Made by a program: the position numbers and the translations under genes. The notes under the pieces are model-generated. The model had not been told where the DNA came from. It made no database searches and worked only from the letters and a program-made list of their open reading frames with translations. From Bdellovibrionales bacterium (GTDB taxonomy: Bacteria; Bdellovibrionota; Bdellovibrionia; Bdellovibrionales; Bdellovibrionaceae), in the NCBI GenBank assembly GCA_016713585.1, contig JADJOV010000002.1, positions 310,001 through 374,000 on the forward strand: a stretch of 64,000 nucleotides of DNA, in the 5' to 3' direction. Below are positions 55,836 to 64,000 of this stretch, one piece after another. Positions within the stretch are counted from its first letter, which is position 1; every line of letters begins with the position of its first letter.

Positions 55836-55940
55836 TAGATTTTATTGCAAATGACTACTAGATTTTATTGTACCATGCTTTCTAGATTTTCTTGCGCAAA
55901 TCTTCTAGATTTTAATGTATAGTATTACTAGATTTTAATG
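55836..55940. repeat. Five direct repeats, 23-24 bp apart, before Fic gene
   Basis: TAGATTTTATTG or a close variant starts at 55836, 55859, 55883 (TAGATTTTCTTG), 55906 and 55929 (TAGATTTTAATG). The period is 23, 24, 23 and 23 bp. The array begins 13 bp upstream of the Fic start codon and covers its promoter region. An iteron-like operator for the protein's own winged helix is the most economical reading. Confidence 0.8.
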
Positions 55941-56129
55941 TGCTATATAGCACTATAACTAATATTATCAATATCTTAGTAAAATGTTACTAATGCCAAT
56001 GGATTTTCTATTTATGGTAAATTTATGTTGAAAATTGAATAAAATAGATAAAGAATACTGCTTCTTTTCGAAATTAAGACATTATTTCTATAGAAATTAG
56101 TGTGTGAAATGCCATATAAATCTTATTCA

Positions 56130-56212
56130 TCTCAAATCTCAGGTGCTTATTCGTTTCCGGAGTTTGTGAATTGGTAGAAATCCCCACAAAACTGGAAGAA
56201 AGGTAGAAATGA
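56130..56212. repeat. Degenerate attachment scar (third copy)
   Basis: AAATCTCAGGTGCTTATTC, then GTTTCCGGAGTTTG and GAATTGGTAGAAAT followed by GGTAG, parallels the sequence after the tRNA at 47217-47290 and after its copy at 49185-49260. It lacks the tRNA part and the U-run. It probably marks the far end of an older, larger integration. Confidence 0.5.
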
Positions 56213-56294
56213 ATAGAGCCATTCTTGACTAATCATTAACGTGACGAAAGTGTTCCCAATGGATTATGAATTGCATAAGTCACTTGGAGAACTA

Positions 56295-56969
56295 ATGCTA
56301 AAAAGTATAATTGGAATTTTAATTCTGTTAATTTCCTCTCTTACATTCGCGTCTGAGCTAGCTTCCCCCAGACTATTTTTTGAATACAGTTGGCTTTATG
56401 ATCAGAACTGCGCTGTCACTGAAGAAAGAAAGTTCGACCCCGCATGGGCATCTGAAGCAGTAGAGAAAACGCAAAACTTTACTGACATCTGGGAAAAGAA
56501 TGGTCCTATCTTCTTCGGCAAAGTATTTGAAGTTTTTGGATTTGGTTTTTCAAGGAAAGAATTAACTGCGACGCTTTCAGTTTGTCGTGCGCCCTCATAT
56601 AGTAATCCACTTGTGCTAAATGTGACGCGTTTTCTGAAATCCTATATGCAAGATAAGCCTGTTCGGTCCGATGATGCGTTTGCAGACCTTGTGTTTCATG
56701 AACTCTTGCACACTTGGGTCAGTGAAAACGTTAACTTTCCTACACCTTTATATAATAAGTACCAAGACGAAGAGCGTATTGTTAGAAACCACCTCCATCT
56801 AATGGCCATGCAAAAGTATATCTATACTGCTCTCAACAGAGATGATCTTGTAAAATTGATTGCTCTGCAATATTCTACCATGCCAATGCCCGGATACAGT
56901 CGAGCTTGGAAGATTGTTACTGAAATCGAAGGAGTCGAACCCTTCATTGAAGAAGTAAAAGCAAAATAA
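56295..56969 (+). CDS. Secreted protein with HExxH zinc-protease motif
   Basis: About 224 residues. The ATG at 56295, after TTGGAGA, opens a signal peptide (MLKSIIGILILLISSLTFAS). DLVFHELLHTWVSENV (about residue 140) is a HExxH zinc motif, and an EERIVRNHLH segment about 20 residues later offers further Glu and His ligands. It could be a small secreted metallopeptidase, but no family is recognised. It is the first intact gene right of the island scar. A ligand set cannot be proven from sequence alone. Confidence 0.65.
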   Translation: MLKSIIGILILLISSLTFASELASPRLFFEYSWLYDQNCAVTEERKFDPAWASEAVEKTQNFTDIWEKNGPIFFGKVFEVFGFGFSRKELTATLSVCRAPSYSNPLVLNVTRFLKSYMQDKPVRSDDAFADLVFHELLHTWVSENVNFPTPLYNKYQDEERIVRNHLHLMAMQKYIYTALNRDDLVKLIALQYSTMPMPGYSRAWKIVTEIEGVEPFIEEVKAK

Positions 56970-57010
56970 TTTTCTTGATCGCAATCCACTGATAAAAATG
57001 AAAGGTGGAT

Positions 57011-57271
57011 ATGATACCTGCGAATAGTTTTAATATATTCAAAGAACTCATCATCGGTGTTCTTGATAAAGAACACCTCATTCAACGACTATGTGAGGCT
57101 GGCATTCAGTTTAACAAATATGCCAATACGTTATTCGAACATCCTCAGTTTTCACCCTCATCAGAGGTCGAAATAGTGAAAACTTTTTTCAAGATCTCCC
57201 CAAACGTTTGCGCCTCTAAGATTTCGGATTCATCAATTTCAAGACATTTCCATCCAGGTCTTCAAATATGA
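57011..57271 (+). CDS. Small protein of unknown function, possibly truncated
   Basis: 86 codons from ATG 57011, with AAAGGTGG immediately before it. The residues MIPANSFNIFKELIIGVLDK, EHLIQRLCEAGIQFNKYANT and LFEHPQF read like a folded helical domain. After SEVEIVK the sequence looks out of character and runs into the convergent VOC gene, overlapping it by 56 bp, so the natural C-terminus may be lost by a frameshift or deletion. No family is recognised. Confidence 0.45.
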   Translation: MIPANSFNIFKELIIGVLDKEHLIQRLCEAGIQFNKYANTLFEHPQFSPSSEVEIVKTFFKISPNVCASKISDSSISRHFHPGLQI

Positions 57272-57587
57272 GCATGTGACCCCATGGCTGGTCAGTATCG
57301 CCCAGAATCTTGCCACCGGCATTTTCAATTTTTTTGCGATCTTCGGCAATATTATCAGAATGAAAGGTCAGGGTACCACCACAGTGTTGACCGTGTGAAT
57401 CTCTTGGAGTCATTGGCACTGCGGCACCTTCGGTCCCGTGTAAGCCTAAACTGAGATTGCCAATAATCATACTCGTCCAGTGCTCGTTTCCATAGGTCAC
57501 CTTCAGACCAAAGACATCCTGATAAAATTGGATCGCTCGGCTCATATCTTTAACGTTGTAATAGAAATCTCGATATCCCTTAATCAT
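57216..57587 (-). CDS. VOC-family (glyoxalase/bleomycin resistance) protein
   Basis: 123 residues with the paired beta-alpha-beta-beta-beta modules of the vicinal-oxygen-chelate fold: DFYYNVKDMSRAIQFYQDVF (module 1) and WGHMLIFEDLDGNVLKLM (module 2, metal-ligand Glu near the end). Small single-domain VOC proteins include glyoxalase I relatives and resistance proteins, and the substrate is not evident. The frame is intact with an ATG start. It lies 6 bp downstream of the DUF4097-like fragment. Confidence 0.85.
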   Translation of the reverse strand: MIKGYRDFYYNVKDMSRAIQFYQDVFGLKVTYGNEHWTSMIIGNLSLGLHGTEGAAVPMTPRDSHGQHCGGTLTFHSDNIAEDRKKIENAGGKILGDTDQPWGHMLIFEDLDGNVLKLMNPKS

Positions 57588-57593
57588 TTTTCT

Positions 57594-57836
57594 CTATCTC
57601 TTAATGTGAAGGTTGCCCGAACCTGCCATCATTGAAATTTTGAATTTGCTATCAGGAGAATCTCCAATCTCGTTAGTCAATTCACCACTACCAACTGTAA
57701 ATGAGGTGCGAACTTTTGCAGTCTTAGGAAGAACGATTTCAGCGCTGGCACTTCCAGTCTTGATATCCAATTCACCCAGCACAGGAGCATGATCACAAAA
57801 CCACACCCTATCGTCACGCAGCGGTCGGACAGCCAA
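57594..57836 (-). pseudogene. C-terminal fragment of DUF4097/LiaF-like protein
   Basis: The last 55 residues, from GELDIKTGSASAEIVLPKTA to SMMAGSGNLHIKR, show the repeated GSG/TGS beta-helix turns of DUF4097 or cell-wall-active-antibiotics-response proteins. The segment before this (RPLRDDRVWFCDHAPV) does not fit the fold, and the open frame starts at a TTG. The N-terminal part of the gene is missing from the 160 bp upstream. Truncation is more likely than an indel. Confidence 0.5.
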
Positions 57837-57998
57837 TGCATGCTTTAATAATGGCTACAGATAAAGACGAGCCTGATTTTGAGGCTTTTGTACTTAACAG
57901 AGTTTCTCAATAGTTCAGTGTTGCCTTTTTTAACTCATTTCACGAATGCCGCCAATGAAGCGATGACAGGTATTTGGAGTTACAGTCCTCAGCAATGA

Positions 57999-60279
57999 TC
58001 ATATAGTCGTGCAGATCAAGTTGAGCGCTGATCCTTCCTTGAACCATTCTATATGTTCGATAGTATAAGAATGCTTTGCTTCTACTAACTCAGTAGTGCC
58101 ATCCAAATGCTTTACTTTTATCTTTAGCGACTTGCCTGGGGCAATAGATAGCAAATCCAAAATTGATAGCCGATCGCTCGCAAGAACTCGATTATAGTCG
58201 TCGGGATTGCTAAAGGTTAGAGCCAAGACGCCCTGCTTTTTCAAATTTGTCTCGTGAATTCGTGCAAACGATCGTGCGATTACTGCTGAGCAACCTAAGA
58301 ATCGCGGGCTCATGGCCGCATGTTCTCGTGATGAACCCTCGCCGTAGTTTTCGTCGCCAATGATTATCCATCCTTGTTTCGATTTTTGGTATGTTTTGGC
58401 TATTTTTGAAAACTCGACGCCTTTAGTCTTTGAAATTTGGTTTTCACCACGACCAATTTCCCCAGTGAAAGCGTTTGTTGCACCGAGAAACATATTGTCG
58501 GATATGTTTGCAAGATGGCCGCGAAATCTTAGCCATTGTCCTGCGGGGCTAATGTGGTCGGTGGTGCATTTGCCTTTAACTTTTGCAAGAATGAGCTGCT
58601 CAGTAAAGTCCTGGCCATTCCACTTCGGGAATGGCTGTAGAACTTGCAGGCGATTTGAAGTTGGCTCAATTTCAATTTTCACAGTTTTTCCGGACGAAGG
58701 CTGGTATCCAGACGATGAATCGAAAGCAAAACCTAATGCCGGCAGGTCTGGGGAATCTGGCGGGGTCAAGCGCAATGTACCTTTGGGTGTATCTAATGGG
58801 TCGGTCATTGGGTTAAAGTCAATTCGGCCCGCTAGCCCAATCGCCATGACAATTTCAGGAGCGGCAATAAAGGACAGAGTTTCGCTATTGCCATCGTTCC
58901 GCCCTCGAAAGTTTCGATTAAAAGAAGTGATGATTGAATTTCTTTCTCTCGGTTTGAGTTCTTGCCGCTTCCATTGACCAATGCAAGGCCCGCAAGCATT
59001 TGCAAGAACAGTGGCGCCAACTTCGTTTAGGATTTTCATCAGTCCATCGCGTTCCACTGTGTTTTGTATTTGTGTCGACCCTGGCGAAACCAAGAAAGGC
59101 TGCGGCATCTTGAGATTCATTTCTTGCGCCTGGCGTGCAAGAGAGGCGGCTCTCCCGATATCTTCATAAGAAGAGTTGGTGCAACTTCCAATTAATGCGC
59201 TCGACAGCTTGATTGGCCAGCCATTTTCTCGAGCAGCTTCCGCTAATGAAGAGAGCGGAAGGGCAAAATCCGGAGAGTGTGGCCCCACCACATGTGGCTC
59301 AAGGGTCGAGAGGTCAATTTCGTAAACTTCATCGAAATATCTCTCTGGATTTTTGATCACTTCGGGATCGGCGGTAAGGAGGCCGTAATTCGCTTCGGCA
59401 GAATTAGCAACTTCATCACGACGGGTTGCCTTCAAATAGGCCTTCATTCGATTGTCGAATGGAAAAATGGATGACGTTGCACCAAGTTCCGCCCCCATAT
59501 TTGATATCGTCGCTTTGCCTGTGCAGCTGATAGATGAAGCGCCCTCTCCGAAATACTCGATTATTTTGTCGGTGGCGCCCTTTGTTGTTAGCATTCCACA
59601 AAGCTTCAAAATAACATCCTTTGCTGAAGTCCAACCATTCAATTGGCCCTTTAGGTGAACACCTATCAATTTCGGATTTTTCACCTCCCAAGGTAGACCC
59701 GCCATGACATCTGCTGCATCAGAACCTCCGACTCCAATTCCACACATACCAAGGCCCCCAGAATTTGCAGTGTGAGAGTCTGTGCCTATCAAGAGTCCAC
59801 CGGGATACACGTAGTTTTCCAGTAATACCTGGTGAATAATGCCCGAGCCCGGTTTCCAAAACCCAAGGTGATACCTTGATGAAGCCGTGGCTAAAAAGTT
59901 GTAGATCTCGTTGTTCTCTTCATTCGCCGTAGCCAGATCAGCAGTTCTGCCATGTGAAGCCTGAATGAGGTGGTCGCAGTGGACCGTCGTTGGCACCTTG
60001 GCCTGATCTCGTCCGTCAAGCATAAATTGGAGAAGGGCCATCTGTCCGCTTACATCATGCATGGCAACTCGACTGGGAATTAGTCGTAAATACGCTCCCC
60101 GAGTCAGATCCTGATTCTCAGAATCAGTAAGATGCCCAAAGAGGATCTTTTTCAGCAAGCGTGATGGGCCTTTTTAGCCATTCACGCACAATCTTTAAGC
60201 TGACGGTGGATTTCTGGTAGGTTTTAGTCGCCAGACTGGATGTCGAACTCTGAATTTCTGTTAGGTTTTTTTTCTTCAT
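57999..60279 (-). CDS. acn: Aconitate hydratase (frameshift near start)
   Basis: A TCA-cycle [4Fe-4S] enzyme of about 760 residues, of the mitochondrial-type aconitase group. Translation starts at ATG 60279, 8 bp after GGAGAT, with MKKKNLTEIQSSTSSLATKT and then LKRPITLAEK. An extra A at about 60147-60151 shifts the frame, and removing it gives TLAEKILFGHLTD. Cluster ligands are in GSCTNSSYED and NACGPCIGQW, and the C-terminal swivel has YGEGSSREHAA. The rest is continuous. Together with mdh and sucCD at 2-5 kb it completes three steps of the cycle in this window. It is divergent from a LysR gene. Confidence 0.95.
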
Positions 60280-60371
60280 AAGAATCTCCTTTTCTTTTGA
60301 ATCAACTATCGGGCATTTTGATAGAAGAAAAAATTGAATAGTTGGAATACAATATAGTATAGTTTGGAATA
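60280..60371. promoter_or_regulatory. Divergent acn/lysR control region with repeated sites
   Basis: ATAGTTGGAATA (60338-60349) and ATAGTTTGGAATA (60359-60371) are direct repeats 21 bp apart. AACTAT at 60304-60309 is an inverted half. TATAGT (60353-60358) may be the lysR -10. The second copy overlaps the lysR start codon, so binding would repress lysR and could activate acn. Confidence 0.5.
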
Positions 60372-61199
60372 TGTTGGATGGACTGAGAGCTTTGATCGCA
60401 ATAGATAAGTCAGGTACGGTCAGTGAGGCGGCGGTCCATTTGAGGCTTACACAGTCTGCCGTCAGTAAGCGGGTTCAAGCGCTTGAGACCGAAGTTGGCT
60501 ATCAAGTGGTCGAGCGAGATGGGCGCAGACTTAGGCTCACCAGCGCCGGAATTGATCTTCTTTCCAGGGCAAAGCCACTTCTCGTAGAGATTGAGGGACT
60601 GAAGTTTTCGAACAAACTCCATGAGATTCGTGTTTTCTCTATTGGAATTTCTGATTCCATCGCATCGTCGTGGGGACCCGCAGTTCTCCGGCGTGCTATT
60701 AATCTAATGCCTGATTTGAAATTGGAAGTTCACGTCCATCGAAGTACTCTAGTCATTGAGAATGTGAAACTCGGTCGTTATGATCTGGGTCTAGTGACAG
60801 GTCACTCGCCGGTGGGTGGATTAATTTCAACGACGTTGGGGACCGAAGAGATGGTGCTTCTCGGAAAGCGAAAACGTTCGGAAAATAAGCCCGTTCTAAC
60901 TATCGAAACCGCCTCGGCAACTTGGCGAGAAATTGGCGCGGCGGCCACGACTCATCCTCAATTTCAAGATAAACGTTTTGAATATGTCGAATCATTTGCC
61001 GCCGCAGCACAGATGGCTCGGGAGGGATTTGGCCAAGCTCTAGTTCCCACTGGCATGGCCAGCCTTAGGGTTTAGCAAGTCAGAGATTGGGAGCCTTTCG
61101 CCAAAAATATTGCGGCAGCTTCAACTCATCAGTCGAAAGACCATATTCGAAATAGATACTATTCGGACTTTAAGCCAAGTTTTGAAGACGAACATGTAG
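60371..61199 (+). CDS. LysR-family transcriptional regulator (frameshift near end)
   Basis: About 276 residues after joining. The N-terminal helix-turn-helix is GTVSEAAVHLRLTQSAVSKR. The periplasmic-binding-like effector domain follows (VFSIGISDSIAS, YDLGLVTGHSPV). The first frame ends GMASLRV at 61075. A shift at about 61055-61068 continues PALGFSKSEIGSLSPKILRQ, then SRKTIFEIDTIRTLSQVL, to 61199, which is the usual LysR C-terminus. Its divergent position suggests control of acn by a TCA-cycle metabolite, though such a regulator of aconitase is not one I can name. Confidence 0.85.
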
Positions 61200-61253
61200 A
61201 AGTACCAATCCAAATCCCGATTGAATGAGTGTAAAATTCTCGGATCACCAAGA

Positions 61254-62066
61254 TCACTTCTTGATCCAAAACAGATCTAGATTCAGACAGGCAATTTCCT
61301 CGGCTGGAGAGGCATGGACGGTTTTAAGGAAGTTTTTAATAAACAAAATCGCTTCTTCTCGTACACGGTCAAAATCATGTTTTGAGACAGAGATTGGAGA
61401 GGTAAACAGAAGCTCGTTGTCCGATAAGTCTTCACCTCGCTGGATAGCTCGCATTCTCCAATCTGCGTGATATCTGACAAGATGAGGGGAAGCTTTCTCA
61501 AGAAGGATGGTTTTGAGCTCCCATAAAATATCGAGCGTCTTTTTGATTGCAAACGCCGCTGTCGACCAAAAACTCATGATTTCTGAGCACCTGGTTATTT
61601 CTAGATCGAAACGTTGGCTAATTTCAACAAGGCTCTTGCCATAGTCACCAACAGAGGTAAACAAGCGGATCATCATGTATAGAGGAGACGAATAGAAAAT
61701 TGACTTTTCAACTTCCGACAGTTTCTTGTCGGATTGAATTCGATTTGAAAGTTTGTATGATTTATCTTTAACCTCATCCGCTTTTTTACGCCAGTAGGTC
61801 TTTCCACTCATAGTCCCAGCGCGCTCACACTGCAGTAAAAACATGAGATAATCGGCCTCGATGCCGCCCAAGCCCCAGTAGGTTATAAGCCCTCCCATTT
61901 GGTCAATGGAAAGAAGCTTTTTTCCTGAGAGCACATGACTGATCAATGTTGGACTGACCCTGAGGTGATCAGCAATTCTGGAGATTTCGCCCCTCCCTTT
62001 ACCCGGCAGCTGAGAAATATGGTGCTTAAGGAACTCGATTGTGGTTTTAAACTTGAATACGGACAT
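61254..62066 (-). CDS. TIGR02147-family protein (helix-turn-helix regulator)
   Basis: 270 residues. The N-terminal part has a helix-turn-helix (GEISRIADHLRVSPTLISHV, LSGKKLLSIDQM), followed by GLGGIEADYLMFLLQCERAG, which is characteristic of TIGR02147, and a C-terminal helical domain ending in IACLNLDLFWIKK. The family is known mainly from Fibrobacter and Bdellovibrio, where it occurs in many copies. It is used here as a taxonomic hint. The function is presumed regulatory. It is divergent from the secreted HExxH gene at 62238. Confidence 0.9.
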   Translation of the reverse strand: MSVFKFKTTIEFLKHHISQLPGKGRGEISRIADHLRVSPTLISHVLSGKKLLSIDQMGGLITYWGLGGIEADYLMFLLQCERAGTMSGKTYWRKKADEVKDKSYKLSNRIQSDKKLSEVEKSIFYSSPLYMMIRLFTSVGDYGKSLVEISQRFDLEITRCSEIMSFWSTAAFAIKKTLDILWELKTILLEKASPHLVRYHADWRMRAIQRGEDLSDNELLFTSPISVSKHDFDRVREEAILFIKNFLKTVHASPAEEIACLNLDLFWIKK

Positions 62067-62237
62067 ACTAGTAATATCGGAAGCTTATGGGCCATTCATG
62101 ACACAAATTATAAATAAACCGTGATTTTTTACAAAAAAGATATGGCTAACGATACCGCAGAGCGTTATTCTCCTGAAAGCTGATCGTGTGGAGTTCTGTT
62201 GGCCCCTGATTTGATAGTCACACTGTAAGGAGAGCTC

Positions 62238-64000
62238 ATGAAAAATGGCAACTTGTCTCAACGGTTCCTACTGTTCACGCTATTGACAATCGTTGGTCAT
62301 TTTTCAGCTGGCAAACCAGCGAACCGCAGATCGGCCGACTCAGCGATAACTGGCGCAAGCGCCACCTATATTGCTCAACTGGAGGAATCCTACCTAATTG
62401 CTGCTGAGTTAATGAAGAAAACGAATTCCCTCGACGAGGTATCTGACAAGCTCAGAAGCGAGTACCACCACAACCGAACGAAATGGATCAATCTCCTAAA
62501 ATCTGGCCCGCAAGTCGTTTCCTCGAGCAGACGTCTTTATGTTGGCGAATTAGAAAAGGCGGCGCTTGCTGACGAAGCTCGTAGAAGCATAGTGCTGAAT
62601 ATCCCGTACTGGAAAGAGCATCCGCTGACTATGGTTCAGTCTGTCATTTTAGCCGTGCATGAATCAGGTCACTTGCTCCCTCTCCCCCTCTCCCATGAGG
62701 AGCTCGATGAGATTGGATTTTCGCTTATTCTTCAAAATCAGACTGGTCCTAAGGAATCAAATCATCAACGCAACCAAAATACTCGCCTCTGTGTTAAAGG
62801 GCGAAAAGATGGAAACGTCATCTCTGAGTCGAACAGGAAGCAGGCCGAGGATAAAGAAGAGATAGACGAAGATGACGACGATAAACATGCCTATTATTTT
62901 CCTCCGGAAAATGAACTGCTGATTAAACCAGCTATAAAAAACCTAGAACGTTATGCACTTAAATCAAAAATTCCGAATATCGTAGTTTTGGGAGAAACCC
63001 TGTTGAATAAAGTACGCGAAGGGCAACAGCAATTTCCAAAGTCCTGGGCGACAAAACCAGTCATGAATATTACTAACGAAATTGCTAAATCATATGTCAC
63101 CTTCTATAAGGAAAAAATCGAAGAAATCCTCAGTATGATGCCATCTCAAAGAGAACCTCGGCCATCAGCAAAAGTTCTTGCTGAAGCCCAGCAACTGCGA
63201 ACTCTACTTAAATCTGAACTGAAACCGTTTAATTTAAAGGAAGTCTATGATGCTCAAATTGCTTTGAAAGAGGTCCTAGAGCAGGAGTTACCGCCTCATG
63301 ATCCCGTTGCCTACAAAAATTTCTTCACCTCGTTTCTCGAGAAGGTCAAAGCTCAAAGAGCCGTCTCTCTTCAATTCGTCGAAAAACAGTTAATCGAAGC
63401 CAAACCTTTCTTTGGAGCCACCTCCGAAAAGGATTTGGAGCAAAAGCTACTTTCAAATCTAGATACAATCATCTATAACTTAGATGAATTAGAGAAGAGT
63501 CCCGAAAGCAGATCCAAAAACGCTCTGCCGATGAAAGAATTCAGGAAATTCTTTTACCAACTAGAGGCTAGATCATTTATCTGGCAAACCGCGCGATATG
63601 CAGAATTAGTCAAAAGAATATTAATCTTACACAGCCAGATTTTAACAAAATGATTAATGATTCGTGGGGCCTTTATAATAATATTGAAAACGGGGACCAA
63701 AAAACGTTTTACAGCAAGGCAGTTACCGATGTCATAAGAAATTCTCGCTTGGCGGCTGAAGGGCTTTGGATACCAGACGTGCATAAATATCTAGATGAAA
63801 TGGTTGAGAGGTTCAGCCAAAACAATCTTGCTCAGGGATTAATGACTCTCGATTCAATCATTAGCCATCTAAAATCCCTTCAAATAAAACCCAGCCCTGC
63901 CGCGATGAAAATAATTTCATCAATCCAAACTCAACGCCGAAGTGAAAGTGTCAGTGACGAATCCTCTCGTTTAAAGAAGCTCATGGCCAACATTCAAAAG
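62238..64000 (+). CDS. Large secreted protein with HExxH motif, partial (frameshift)
   Basis: ATG 62238 follows AAGGAGAG. The signal peptide covers about residues 1-25 (LLFTLLTIVGHFSAG). VILAVHESGHLLPLPL (about 135-150) carries HESGH, a possible zinc site, after which an acidic linker (EEIDEDDDDKH) and a long helical region follow. The first frame ends at 63653. A shift at about 63612-63620 continues INLTQPDFNKMINDSWGLYN without a stop to the window edge, so at least 587 codons are present. No family is recognised. Its TIGR02147 neighbour is divergent and could regulate it. Confidence 0.65.

Noticed and set aside
47184..56212. An integrase gene for the tRNA-Val island
   Set aside because: I looked on both strands for a tyrosine recombinase (R...HxxR...Y pattern) and found none. 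The island is listed as lacking an integrase.
1..64000. CRISPR arrays
   Set aside because: The only regularly spaced short repeats are the five 12-bp units at 55.8 kb, whose period is 23-24 bp, too short for CRISPR spacers. No cas-like genes are present.

Overview
The window looks like chromosomal DNA of a Gram-negative bacterium of moderate GC, most likely a member of the Bdellovibrionota (Bdellovibrio relatives). This rests on a TIGR02147-family regulator, an FHA-GGDEF diguanylate cyclase with the architecture of Bdellovibrio DgcB, many lipoproteins and secreted proteases, a short Pgi, and the general mix of genes. It is an inference from gene content, not a database result.

About twenty genes are each interrupted by one or two small frameshifts, nearly always in short homopolymers. 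They include genes that are normally indispensable or highly conserved (sucC, sucD, pgi, lipB, clpX, lon, acn). The simplest reading is that the assembly carries uncorrected indels. Those genes are given here with joined coordinates and the approximate site of the break.

Layout. 1-5.1 kb, minus strand: mdh-sucC-sucD-ndk-rRNA methyltransferase-TPR lipoprotein, a TCA-cycle cluster. 5.2-16.1 kb: ABC ATPase, a possible c-type haem lipoprotein, secreted trypsin-like protease, VWA lipoprotein, rlmN, PfkB kinase, coiled-coil protein, metallophosphoesterase, pgi. 16.1-25.4 kb: FHA-GGDEF enzyme, ECF sigma factor with a probable anti-sigma and a periplasmic protein, a secreted-protein/metallopeptidase/outer-membrane cluster, TonB-like protein, PilZ protein, PhoH, MaoC hydratase. 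25.4-30.3 kb is accessory: two AAA-DUF4143 genes, each with an inverted repeat at its start codon, a leaderless merR-DUF1304 pair and a phosphotransferase relic. 30.3-35.1 kb, minus strand: lipA-E2-lpd-lipB, the lipoate and 2-oxoacid dehydrogenase operon. 35.2-46.4 kb: sfsA, a tiny basic protein, pepA, clpP-clpX-response regulator, a 161-bp inverted-repeat element, a hybrid histidine kinase, lon, and a TPR-winged-helix regulator.

47.1-56.2 kb is an island on the 3' end of a tRNA-Val(UAC) gene. A 64-bp exact copy of the tRNA 3' half lies 1,992 bp downstream and bounds a small element with a nucleotidyltransferase/winged-helix gene pair. A third, decayed scar near 56.2 kb suggests repeated integration. 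The interior holds a HigBA-type toxin-antitoxin pair with a perfect palindromic operator, mosaic repeats, transposase relics, and a Fic-domain gene preceded by five evenly spaced direct repeats. No integrase is visible. 56.3-64 kb: secreted HExxH proteins, VOC protein, aconitase with a divergent LysR regulator, and a TIGR02147 regulator.

The best candidates for something undescribed are the tRNA-Val mini-island and its gene pair, the Fic repeat array, the start-codon inverted repeats of the DUF4143 genes, and the 161-bp element at 40.8 kb.
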